In this document: positions 1 to 4,483 of the stretch, piece after piece
Position numbering within the stretch: the stretch's first letter is position 1
How the letters are laid out: each line of letters begins with the position of its first letter
Assembly: GCA_903867845.1 (NCBI GenBank)
Contig: CAIPSZ010000072.1
Span: 1-5,262 of the forward strand
Length of the DNA: 5,262 nucleotides
Source: Candidatus Kerfeldbacteria bacterium
Lineage (GTDB): Bacteria > Patescibacteriota > Patescibacteriia > PEXW01
Direction of reading: 5' to 3'
Position numbers and translations under genes: made by a program
The notes under the pieces: model-generated
Told to the model about the DNA's origin: nothing
Databases searched by the model: none
What the model saw: only the letters and a program-made list of their open reading frames with translations

Positions 1-30
1 ACTGGAGTTCAGACGTGTGCTCTCCGATCT
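1..30. other. Illumina adapter remnant (assembly artefact)
   Basis: These bases match the end of the TruSeq read-2 adapter, beginning ACTGGAGTTCAGACGTG and ending CCGATCT, except that one T is missing from the CTCTTCC stretch. Genuine atpG coding sequence begins directly after it, in the middle of a codon. The segment is therefore not genomic DNA. It marks a contig end where adapter read-through was assembled, so nothing should be inferred about biology upstream of base 31. Confidence 0.95.
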
Positions 31-272
31 AACCATCACCAGATGTGGTACTGGAGCAAATGCTGGAACGATTAATTGAGCTCCAACTCTACCAAGCTTT
101 GCTCGAATCCAATGCCTCGGAACACTCAGCGCGCATGCTCGCCATGCGGAATGCCTCGGATGCGGCCAAAGACCTCATGGATGACCTCAACCTCACTTTC
201 AACCAAGCTCGCCAAGCTGGCATCACCCGCGAAATCGCGGAAATCTCAGCGGGACGCGCAGCGTTGGAGTAG
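31..272 (+). CDS. atpG: ATP synthase F1 gamma subunit, C-terminal fragment (5' end missing)
   Basis: Gamma is the central rotor shaft of F1F0 ATP synthase; its N- and C-terminal helices form a coiled coil inside the alpha3beta3 ring at the cytoplasmic face of the membrane. Only the last 79 codons are present; bases 31-32 are the end of a broken codon. The frame reads PSPDVVLEQMLERL, then the hallmark YQALLESNASEHSARM, MRNASDAAKDL and a final TREIAEISAGRAALE, which match the conserved C-terminal helix and gamma signature. A GTG at 45 opens the frame after the artefact but is internal, because the PSPD residues before it are also typical of gamma. The stop is TAG. The truncation is caused by the contig end and adapter, not by mutation. 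In a canonical operon atpD would follow within a short distance; here it is about 1.27 kb away. Confidence 0.95.
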
Positions 273-284
273 CTCATTGAAAAA

Positions 285-398
285 CTTGGTGAACCTCACC
301 TGCCCTGCGGGCATCCTCTCCTAATAGGAGAGGAGGGAAAAAGAAACCACTTCTCCCATTGGGAGAAGATGGCCGAAGGCCAGATGAGGGTAACCAAG
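285..398. repeat. 114-bp palindromic element with paired hairpins in each arm
   Basis: Arms 285-333 and 350-398 are inverted copies of each other (39 of 49 positions match) around a 16-base purine-rich centre. Each arm folds into two hairpins. The left arm has GCCC-TGC-GGGC (302-312) and a 9-bp hairpin at 315-333. The right arm has a 9-bp hairpin at 350-368 and TGGCC-GAA-GGCCA (370-382). Several arm-to-arm differences keep base pairing inside the hairpins: C/G against G/C in the small hairpin, and two further pairs in the large one. The element begins 12 bases after the atpG stop. It resembles REP/MITE-like intergenic repeats, but I cannot assign it to a named family. Confidence 0.8.
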
Positions 399-430
399 AT
401 TGAAAAAGAAAACCGTTCATTCCAAAAAGA

Positions 431-459
431 AAAAGCGCCACGAGGTTATCGCAGCGCTT
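431..459 (-). terminator. Rho-independent terminator of the 72-aa gene (repeat block A, copy 1)
   Basis: On the minus strand the sequence forms a stem AAGCGC/GCGCTT with an inner CGA/TCG stem and a TAACC loop, separated by a small CA/CA internal loop on the + strand. It is followed by TTTTTCTTTTT in the minus direction. It lies 17 bases beyond the stop of the minus-strand gene. There is no T-run on the + side, so it should be one-directional and not stop atp operon transcription. The 29-base core recurs exactly at 960-988, and weaker similarity extends to about 402. Confidence 0.8.
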
Positions 460-476
460 GAGGGACTTCTCATGAA

Positions 477-695
477 TTACCGAAGGTACCGGAAGGTAAT
501 CATGTATCCCGCAAGAACGATTTCAGAAGCGCCCTGCTCACGGTAGGAAGCAATAACGGATACTACCTCCCATCCATCCTTGGCTTTTTCGGAAATAGCG
601 CCTTGAATATCTTCCCACGTTTTGTCTTGATCAACTGTGACATCCTCTCCGAAGACATAGCGCTTCTTGACAAATAGACTCGTTAAAGTTTCCAT
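477..695 (-). CDS. Small DUF4177-like protein, 72 aa (function unknown)
   Basis: No function can be assigned. The central part, EKAKDGWEVVSVIASYREQG, followed by a beta-like GYMITFRYLR end, resembles the small DUF4177-type proteins, in which a stretch of the type LN.LGAEGWELVSV is followed by a hydrophobic strand. The N-terminal KKRYVFGEDVTV could be the first strand. There is no signal peptide or membrane segment. The ATG start is supported by an AAGGAG at 700-705 (four bases upstream) and by a consensus promoter giving a leader of about 27 bases. The stop is TAA and a hairpin terminator follows. The gene lies antisense inside the atpG-atpD spacer with its own promoter and terminator, so it is a monocistronic passenger. 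The protein has no visible relation to its neighbour at 1007-1390, although both share flanking repeats. The DUF4177 resemblance is by eye only. Confidence 0.8.
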   Translation of the reverse strand: METLTSLFVKKRYVFGEDVTVDQDKTWEDIQGAISEKAKDGWEVVSVIASYREQGASEIVLAGYMITFRYLR

Positions 696-728
696 AGTAC
701 TCCTTCATTTGGTTTTGGTTGATTGAGA

Positions 729-757
729 AATTTAGCACAGACAATGACTTTTGTCAA
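729..757 (-). promoter_or_regulatory. Consensus sigma70-type promoter for the 72-aa gene
   Basis: On the minus strand TTGACA (752-757) is a perfect -35 box, and TAAATT (729-734) is a good -10 box after a 17-base spacer. Transcription should start near 722, giving a leader of about 27 bases that contains the AAGGAG Shine-Dalgarno at 700-705. The -35 box lies inside the repeated block 751-814, while the -10 box lies outside it. Confidence 0.85.
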
Positions 758-814
758 CCCCTGAAGAGAACCGTGAGGAGCGAAAACGATTTCGCTCCTG
801 ACCCACCTCTTCAA
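751..814. repeat. Repeat block B, copy 1: nested palindrome ending in a -35 box
   Basis: This 64-base block matches 1453-1516 at 60 positions. It contains a perfect 10-bp hairpin (776-785 with 790-799, loop ACGA) nested within an outer 7-bp inverted repeat TGAAGAG/CTCTTCA (762-768 with 807-813). Similarity to the second copy stops at the TTGACA box on the gene side. It could be an operator or cruciform upstream of the promoter, or the end of a mobile element carrying an outward-facing -35 box. Confidence 0.85.
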
Positions 815-854
815 TAACTCATTCACTCCAAGTGCAGGTTTCTGTGCCTTCCTA

Positions 855-901
855 GCCACTTCAGTGGCGTTGCGTAGAACAGGCAACCCGACTAAAGTCG
901 G
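855..901. repeat. Hairpin pair in the linker between the two minus-strand units
   Basis: Two short perfect stems are present: GCCACT/AGTGGC (855-868) and CCGACT/AGTCGG (888-901). The surrounding sequence (about 849-910) is an approximate inverted duplication: the reverse complement of the second half, with its TAACC...GGGTTGC, resembles the first half's TAGCC...GGCGTTGC. The plan is therefore like that of the 285-398 element: two similar hairpins in opposite orientation. I see no gene in 815-930. Confidence 0.55.
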
Positions 902-959
902 TTAGAAGTAGACGGAGACGCCCGCGCTTGGAAAAAAGAAAAAAGTTCATTACAAAATG

Positions 960-988
960 AAAAGCGCCACGAGGTTATCGCAGCGCTT
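960..988 (-). terminator. Rho-independent terminator of the 127-aa gene (repeat block A, copy 2)
   Basis: The 29 bases are identical to 431-459: a minus-strand stem AAGCGC/GCGCTT with inner CGA/TCG stem, here followed by TTTTCATTTT. It lies 18 bases past the stop of the minus-strand gene at 1007. Looser similarity to copy 1 (an A-rich + strand stretch including GTTCATT) extends out to about 931. The sequence between stop codon and hairpin differs between the two units, so the shared segment starts at the hairpin. Confidence 0.8.
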
Positions 989-1006
989 CGTAGAAGGTCT
1001 AATTAC

Positions 1007-1390
1007 CTATTTGTCCAGATACTCACTCCCTTTACACGCTGTCATCTTTCCTTTGGTAACCGTATACACAGTATCGTCTGGGCCAAACATAGGTATTACC
1101 GGATCACGGAAGGTGTCACGATCTGAGTTGGCCGCCATAAACTTGGAGGAACAATCTTCTGAGCAAAGGTCAATAATCGTGGTAGCCCAAGGCTTATGGA
1201 AGTAGTCTTTAGTCTTTACATCACAAACGAAAGCCCCCCCAATAATTGATATCTTCAAACGTGACGCATTAGCGGGTATGTTTTTCCCACACTGACAGCA
1301 AGCAGTATCTATGAGAGCCCTACCTTCTCTGGGGCTCGTGATAAAGCCGTACGCCTCCACCACTGGCCTAGGATCTTTCCCAACACGCAT
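1007..1390 (-). CDS. Cys-rich, putative zinc-binding protein, 127 aa (function unknown)
   Basis: Two cysteine pairs stand out: CCQCG at residues 31-35 (C31/C34 spaced CxxC, with an extra C32) and LCSEDCSSKF at 75-84 (C76/C80). The second pair looks like the FCSxxC..kF ending of TRASH/YHS-type or MYM-like treble-clef zinc fingers. About 40 residues separate the pairs, with a hydrophobic LKISIIGGAFVCDV stretch and an extra C56. This suggests a single metal-binding finger with N- and C-terminal extensions; no catalytic motif is visible. ATG is preferred because CAGGAG (1401-1406) lies ten bases upstream and the consensus promoter gives a leader of about 34 bases. The stop is TAG. Like the 72-aa gene it has a private promoter and terminator and runs against the atp operon. 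The base composition looks more AT-rich than atpD, consistent with acquisition. The zinc-binding call is inference from cysteine spacing. Confidence 0.8.
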   Translation of the reverse strand: MRVGKDPRPVVEAYGFITSPREGRALIDTACCQCGKNIPANASRLKISIIGGAFVCDVKTKDYFHKPWATTIIDLCSEDCSSKFMAANSDRDTFRDPVIPMFGPDDTVYTVTKGKMTACKGSEYLDK

Positions 1391-1430
1391 GTTTTCAAAA
1401 CTCCTGTTAAATATTTATTTGTTTCATAGT

Positions 1431-1459
1431 TGTATAGCAACATACCCCGGACTTGTCAA
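1431..1459 (-). promoter_or_regulatory. Consensus sigma70-type promoter for the 127-aa gene
   Basis: On the minus strand, TTGACA (1454-1459) and TATACA (1431-1436) are separated by 17 bases. The expected start is near 1424, which leaves a 34-base leader with CAGGAG ahead of the ATG. The -35 box is the edge of repeat block B copy 2; the spacer and -10 differ from those of the 72-aa gene. Confidence 0.85.
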
Positions 1460-1516
1460 CCACTGAAGAGAACCGTGAGGAGCGAACACGCTTTCGCTCC
1501 TGACCCACCTCCTCAA
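1453..1516. repeat. Repeat block B, copy 2
   Basis: It matches 751-814 at 60 of 64 positions. The inner hairpin is 9 bp (1478-1486 with 1493-1501, six-base loop), one pair shorter than in copy 1. The outer inverted repeat (1464-1470 with 1509-1515) carries one mismatch. It ends 28 bases before the atpD start, just upstream of its Shine-Dalgarno, so the insertion boundary on the atpD side lies close to here. Confidence 0.85.
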
Positions 1517-1544
1517 CTAATTATTTCGTAAGGAACCATATTGT

Positions 1545-2915
1545 ATGACAAACGGAAAAATCACGCAGATCATTGGCCCAGTTGTGGACGTCCACTTTGA
1601 AAAGGACCTCCCGACCATCTACACCGCCCTCCACGTGGAGCGCAAAGGCACCACCCCGCTGGTACTGGAAGTCCAGCAGCAGCTGGAAGGCAACACCGTG
1701 CGCACCGTGGCCATGGACGCCACGGACGGCATTGCCCGCGGCGTACCGGTCATGAACACGGGCAAGCCCATTAGCGTCCCGGTGGGGAAGGAAACCCTTG
1801 GTCGCATGGTGAACTTGCTCGGTGAGCCACTGGATGACAAGGAACCGGTGAAAGCCAAGACCTTCTACCCTATTCACCGTCCGGCACCAGACTTCAAGGA
1901 CCAATCCGGCAGTGTGGAAATTCTAGAAACCGGCATCAAGGTCATTGACCTCATCTGCCCAATCGTGAAAGGCGGCAAGGTCGGTTTGTTCGGTGGCGCG
2001 GGCGTGGGCAAGACCGTGGTCATCCAGGAGCTCATCCGCAACATTGCCCAAGAACACGGTGGCTTCTCCGTGTTCGCTGGTGTGGGCGAGCGCACGCGTG
2101 AGGGTAACGACCTGTACTACGACATGAAGAATAGCGGCGTGCTGGAGAAGACCTCACTCGTGTTCGGCCAGATGAACGAACCCCCAGGCGCCCGCGCGCG
2201 CGTGGCCCTCACGGGTCTGGCCATGGCCGAGTACTTCCGCGACGAAGCCAAGCAGGACGTGCTGCTCTTCATTGACAACATTTTCCGCTTTACCCAAGCC
2301 GGGTCCGAAGTGTCCGCCTTGCTCGGCCGCATTCCCTCAGCCGTGGGCTACCAGCCAACCTTGGCCACAGAAATGGGCGAACTCCAAGAGCGCATTACCT
2401 CCACGAACAAGGGTTCCATCACGTCAGTCCAAGCGGTCTACGTTCCAGCTGACGACTTGACTGACCCGGCGCCAGCCACGACCTTCTCGCACTTGGACTC
2501 CACGGTCGTGCTTTCCCGTCAATTGTCTGAACTCGGTATCTATCCTGCCGTGGACCCACTGGATTCTACGTCGACTATTTTGGAACCAGCAATCGTTGGC
2601 CAGGAACACTACGATACGGCTCGCGCCGTGCAGAAGGTGCTGCAGCGGTACAAGGATTTGCAGGACATCATTGCCATTCTGGGTATGGAAGAGCTCTCGG
2701 CCGAGGACAAGCAGACCGTGAGCCGCGCCCGCAAGATCCAGCGTTTCCTCTCGCAACCGTTCTTCGTGGCCGAGCAATTCACCGGCATTGCCGGCAAGTA
2801 CGTGCCGCGCGCCGAGACGGTCCGCAGCTTCAAGGAAATTCTGGAAGGCAAGTTTGACGATGTGCCCGAGCAGTCCTTCTACATGAAGGGCACCACGAAT
2901 GAACTCCGCGCCTAA
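1545..2915 (+). CDS. atpD: ATP synthase F1 beta subunit (catalytic)
   Basis: Beta carries the catalytic nucleotide sites of F1F0 ATP synthase, driving ADP + Pi to ATP as gamma rotates, or ATP hydrolysis coupled to ion pumping. The protein is 456 aa, close to the usual 460-480. Visible motifs: an N-terminal beta-barrel beginning GKITQIIGPVVDVHF; Walker A GGAGVGKT (150-157); the catalytic GER Glu at 182; Walker B LLFIDN (240-245); the signature PAVDPLDSTS (334-343); and the C-terminal lever motif, here MEELSAEDK (381-389) in place of the usual DELSEED. The segment before Walker A reads DLICPIVKGGK, a mild variant of the common DLLAPY..GGK. All catalytic residues I can check are present. The ATG start is supported by TAAGGA (1529-1534) ten bases upstream. 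The stop is TAA. It is separated from atpG by the inverted units, and I see no convincing + strand promoter, so read-through from atpG is the likely source of transcript. Confidence 0.98.
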   Translation: MTNGKITQIIGPVVDVHFEKDLPTIYTALHVERKGTTPLVLEVQQQLEGNTVRTVAMDATDGIARGVPVMNTGKPISVPVGKETLGRMVNLLGEPLDDKEPVKAKTFYPIHRPAPDFKDQSGSVEILETGIKVIDLICPIVKGGKVGLFGGAGVGKTVVIQELIRNIAQEHGGFSVFAGVGERTREGNDLYYDMKNSGVLEKTSLVFGQMNEPPGARARVALTGLAMAEYFRDEAKQDVLLFIDNIFRFTQAGSEVSALLGRIPSAVGYQPTLATEMGELQERITSTNKGSITSVQAVYVPADDLTDPAPATTFSHLDSTVVLSRQLSELGIYPAVDPLDSTSTILEPAIVGQEHYDTARAVQKVLQRYKDLQDIIAILGMEELSAEDKQTVSRARKIQRFLSQPFFVAEQFTGIAGKYVPRAETVRSFKEILEGKFDDVPEQSFYMKGTTNELRA

Positions 2916-2921
2916 TTTAAT

Positions 2922-3003
2922 TGTCATTGCGAGTCTAGCGAAGCAATCATCCCAAAGTATGTACATACAAGTTTGCTTCGTCGCTGCGCTCCTCGCAAAG
3001 ACA
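2922..3003. repeat. TCATTGCGAG-type palindromic intergenic repeat
   Basis: Outer arms TGTCATTGCGAG (2922-2933) and CTCGCAAAGACA (2992-3003) pair at 11 of 12 positions. Inner arms CGAAGCAA (2939-2946) and TTGCTTCG (2973-2980) pair perfectly, and the core holds the perfect palindrome GTATGTACATAC (2957-2968). The words TCATTGCGAG and GAAGCAATC recur in intergenic repeats of many bacterial genomes; that comes from memory, not from a search. The element fills nearly the whole atpD-atpC spacer and ends seven bases before the atpC start codon. Confidence 0.85.
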
Positions 3004-3010
3004 CAGAAAT

Positions 3011-3430
3011 ATGCCTAACTCACTCCACCTCACCATCACCACCCCCGAGCGCATCGTCTACGAAGGCGACGTGCAGAGCGTCACCGTGCCCACGATTGAC
3101 GGGGAGATTGGCGTGCTGCCGCACCACGTGCCCTTGGTGTCGGTGCTGGCAGCGGGGGAGCTGCACGCCATCACCACAACCGGGGAGAGCCAACCCATGG
3201 CCGTCTCCGGCGGCTTCATTGAGGTCAACGACAACAACGTGGTGATCCTGGCAGACACCGCCGAGCACGCCCACGAAATTGACGAGCAGCGGGCGGAAGA
3301 AGCCCGCGCCCGCGCCCAGAAGCTCCTCACCGAGCGCGCGGCCGATGTGGACTACGCCGAAGTGCAGGCCATACTCTCTAAAGAATTGGCCCGCCTCAAG
3401 GTTGTCCGCCGACGTCGGAAGAGCGTGTAG
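3011..3430 (+). CDS. atpC: ATP synthase F1 epsilon subunit
   Basis: Epsilon is the rotor subunit that joins gamma to the c-ring and, in many bacteria, inhibits ATP hydrolysis through its C-terminal helices. The protein is 139 aa, a usual length. Residues 1-85 fit the N-terminal beta-sandwich, with LHLTITTPERIVYEGDV at the start and the family hallmark GEIGVLPHHVPLV at 31-43, then GGFIEVNDNNVVILADTAE. Residues 88-132 are charged and helical (EIDEQRAEEARARAQKLL...), so the inhibitory two-helix domain is present; the protein ends in a basic RRRRKSV tail. ATG at 3011 is the only start that gives the canonical N-terminus, yet no Shine-Dalgarno is visible because the palindromic repeat ends seven bases before it. 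Translation may depend on that hairpin or on coupling with atpD. The stop is TAG, and a strong terminator follows: this is the operon end. Confidence 0.96.
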   Translation: MPNSLHLTITTPERIVYEGDVQSVTVPTIDGEIGVLPHHVPLVSVLAAGELHAITTTGESQPMAVSGGFIEVNDNNVVILADTAEHAHEIDEQRAEEARARAQKLLTERAADVDYAEVQAILSKELARLKVVRRRRKSV

Positions 3431-3448
3431 TTGCTTAAAAAAGTATAG

Positions 3449-3486
3449 AAAAGCAGCGTCATCCTGGGCGCTGCTTGTTTTGCTTT
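3449..3486. terminator. Bidirectional terminator between atpC and the 79-aa gene
   Basis: The stem AAGCAGCG (3451-3458) pairs perfectly with CGCTGCTT (3469-3476) around a ten-base loop. On the + strand GTTTTGCTTT follows, 20 bases past the atpC stop. On the minus strand TTTTCTATACTTTTTT follows, serving the gene that ends at 3500. Both convergent transcripts can end here, closing the atp operon. Confidence 0.85.
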
Positions 3487-3499
3487 GGCATCAAAGCTA

Positions 3500-3739
3500 C
3501 TACACAATTTTTGCCTTGAAGTTTGGAGCAAGGCGCACCACTGCGTCGTAGACTTCGGCATTATTACCAATGCACTTGATGATGCCGTAACCTCCGGATG
3601 AATGCCAATCTACGTAGCGCTTCTTGGTTTCTTTTCGAATTGCTTCCACAAAGGGTTCCATGGTTCCTGGTGCTGCCCAGACTTGTGCAACGAAACCACC
3701 AAAATTGTAAACTAAGGTATTACACCTTTTTGCTGACAT
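3500..3739 (-). CDS. Hypothetical protein, 79 aa
   Basis: I do not recognise this protein. It reads MSAKRCNTLVYNFGG..., contains an aromatic and glycine-rich stretch (DWHSSGGYGIIKCIG, residues 45-59) and ends in a basic FKAKIV. There is no signal peptide, membrane helix or clear metal site, and the two cysteines (6 and 56) are far apart. Alternating hydrophobic stretches (VYNFGGFVAQVW; YGIIKCIG; YDAVVRL) suggest a small alpha/beta fold. ATG at 3739 is chosen because GGAGG lies four bases upstream. The frame stays open to 3949, but that extension would run through the intergenic region and into the start of the divergent HD gene. It is the third small orphan on the minus strand, but it lacks the block A and block B repeats seen around the first two. 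The stop is TAG. Confidence 0.75.
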   Translation of the reverse strand: MSAKRCNTLVYNFGGFVAQVWAAPGTMEPFVEAIRKETKKRYVDWHSSGGYGIIKCIGNNAEVYDAVVRLAPNFKAKIV

Positions 3740-3757
3740 ACTACCTCCACTGATTTG

Positions 3758-3763
3758 TTTATA
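3758..3763 (-). promoter_or_regulatory. Candidate -10 box for the 79-aa gene
   Basis: TATAAA on the minus strand would start transcription near 3751, giving a leader of about 12 bases that still includes the GGAGG (3744-3748). No convincing -35 box lies 16-18 bases upstream, in clear contrast to the consensus promoters of the other two minus-strand genes. Confidence 0.3.
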
Positions 3764-3863
3764 AGTCCACCCTACTCGTAAGGCTTTTTTCTGGCAAGTA
3801 ACCGTAGTACCGGAAGAGCGTCTAGGAGCAAGTCCAAGCGCGACTATGTGCATTTGTAGTACT

Positions 3864-3872
3864 TGGTATACA
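3864..3872 (+). promoter_or_regulatory. Extended -10 promoter for the HD-domain gene
   Basis: TGGTATACA is an extended -10 element (TGn plus TATACA at 3867-3872). The -35 region (3844-3849, CTATGT) is poor, as is common for extended -10 promoters. The expected start is about 3879, only two bases before the ATG at 3881, so the transcript would be essentially leaderless. This agrees with the lack of a Shine-Dalgarno. Confidence 0.55.
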
Positions 3873-3880
3873 ATTGAAGC

Positions 3881-4429
3881 ATGACCAAGATCGCAGAAGT
3901 CACAAAGATTGCCAGGCAGTACTTTGATGCAAACGACTGGAATTTTCATGTACTGAAGGTACGAGAAAATGCTTTAACGTTGGCAAAGACCCATAAAGCA
4001 AGTCGGGAAGTGGTTGAGCTTGCCGCATTGCTCCATGACGTGGCACGGGCAAAGGATAAACACAATGATGAGAACCATCACCTCATTGGTGCCAAGTACG
4101 CAGCAAAACTCTTGCTTCGCCTTGGGTACTCGCCGAAAATCGTCTCCGCAGTCGTACACTGCATCGAAGCTCACCGTGGGAGCAAAGACCTAAAACCAAG
4201 AACAATTGAAGCAAAGATTATGGCAAACGCAGACGCGATGTCCCACTTTGACATGATGCCTTTGTTCTTCTACTGGCGGAGAAGTGAAAATGCTTTTCCT
4301 GAAATTATTCCGTGGTTAGAGAAGAAGCTTGAGCGCGACTGGAAAAAGAAATTGACCCTACCAGGAGCTAAGAAAATTGTCGCACAAAAGTACAAAGCAA
4401 TTCAGTTACTCCTCTCGGCCTTAAAATAG
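3881..4429 (+). CDS. HD-domain phosphohydrolase
   Basis: HD-superfamily proteins are metal-dependent phosphohydrolases acting on nucleotides or other phosphate esters. The order of likely metal ligands is visible in this 182-aa protein: H23 (NFHVLKVRENAL), the eponymous HD at 52-53 (ALLHDVAR), H66/H67 (ENHHLIGAKYA), H93 and H98 (VVHCIEAH), and D118 in EAKIMANADAM. This spacing and the (I)EAK...DAD-like motif resemble the YedJ-type single-domain group. The C-terminal part (140-182) is a lysine-rich helical tail. There is no second domain (no GGDEF, RelA synthetase or response-regulator part) and no membrane segment. The substrate cannot be read from sequence. ATG at 3881 sits just after the extended -10 element; no Shine-Dalgarno is seen. 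It is divergent from the 79-aa gene, with about 140 bases between them. The stop is TAG. Confidence 0.9.
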   Translation: MTKIAEVTKIARQYFDANDWNFHVLKVRENALTLAKTHKASREVVELAALLHDVARAKDKHNDENHHLIGAKYAAKLLLRLGYSPKIVSAVVHCIEAHRGSKDLKPRTIEAKIMANADAMSHFDMMPLFFYWRRSENAFPEIIPWLEKKLERDWKKKLTLPGAKKIVAQKYKAIQLLLSALK

Positions 4430-4445
4430 GCAAGTCAAAATGGAC

Positions 4446-4470
4446 AGGGGGCATATCTCCTAGTATTTTT
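4446..4470 (+). terminator. Possible weak terminator after the HD gene
   Basis: AGGGGG (4446-4451) can pair with TCTCCT (4456-4461) over a CATA loop, using two G-U wobbles. A run of five T follows at 4466-4470, 17 bases past the HD stop codon. The stem is short, so the call is tentative. Confidence 0.35.
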
Positions 4471-4483
4471 GTGTGAGTTTGTG

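Larger units (their letters stand above)
402..1516 (-). other. Pair of minus-strand single-gene units in a shared promoter-edge/terminator shell
   Basis: Two consecutive units have the same build read on the minus strand: a 64-bp palindromic block ending in TTGACA, an individual -10 box and leader with Shine-Dalgarno, one small ORF, then a repeated hairpin terminator. Unit 1 spans about 402-814 and unit 2 about 931-1516. The flanking blocks are nearly identical (60/64 for the upstream block; 29 exact bases in the terminator core), while the ORFs, leaders and promoter spacers are unrelated. A hairpin-rich linker (815-930) separates the units. No transposase or recombinase is visible, so mobility is inferred only from the architecture and from its position inside the atp operon. 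Confidence 0.6.

Noticed and set aside
431..988. CRISPR repeats
   Set aside because: There are only two copies of the 29-base repeat, more than 500 bases apart with a gene between them. The sequence is a terminator hairpin.
957..1205. 82-aa + strand frame across the 127-aa gene
   Set aside because: It begins inside the terminator hairpin and is antisense to a gene with promoter, Shine-Dalgarno and terminator; no family pattern.
477..1390. Toxin-antitoxin pair
   Set aside because: The two minus-strand genes have separate promoters and terminators and are not co-transcribed or overlapping; neither shows a known toxin or antitoxin motif.
402..1516. Integron gene cassettes with attC sites
   Set aside because: The repeats contain palindromes, but I find no GTTRRRY / RYYYAAC core pair at their ends, and cassette genes with private promoters and terminators are not typical.
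1391..1544. Dedicated + strand promoter for atpDC
   Set aside because: AT-rich stretches exist (about 1407-1440), but no -35/-10 pair with 16-18 spacing is convincing.
2424..2966. 180-aa open frame on the minus strand across atpD
   Set aside because: It is antisense to a fully conserved atpD, its His/Arg-rich composition mirrors the coding strand, and no start signals are present.
3740..3949. N-terminal extension of the 79-aa gene to 149 aa
   Set aside because: It would overlap the start of the divergent HD gene and ignore the GGAGG ahead of the ATG at 3739.
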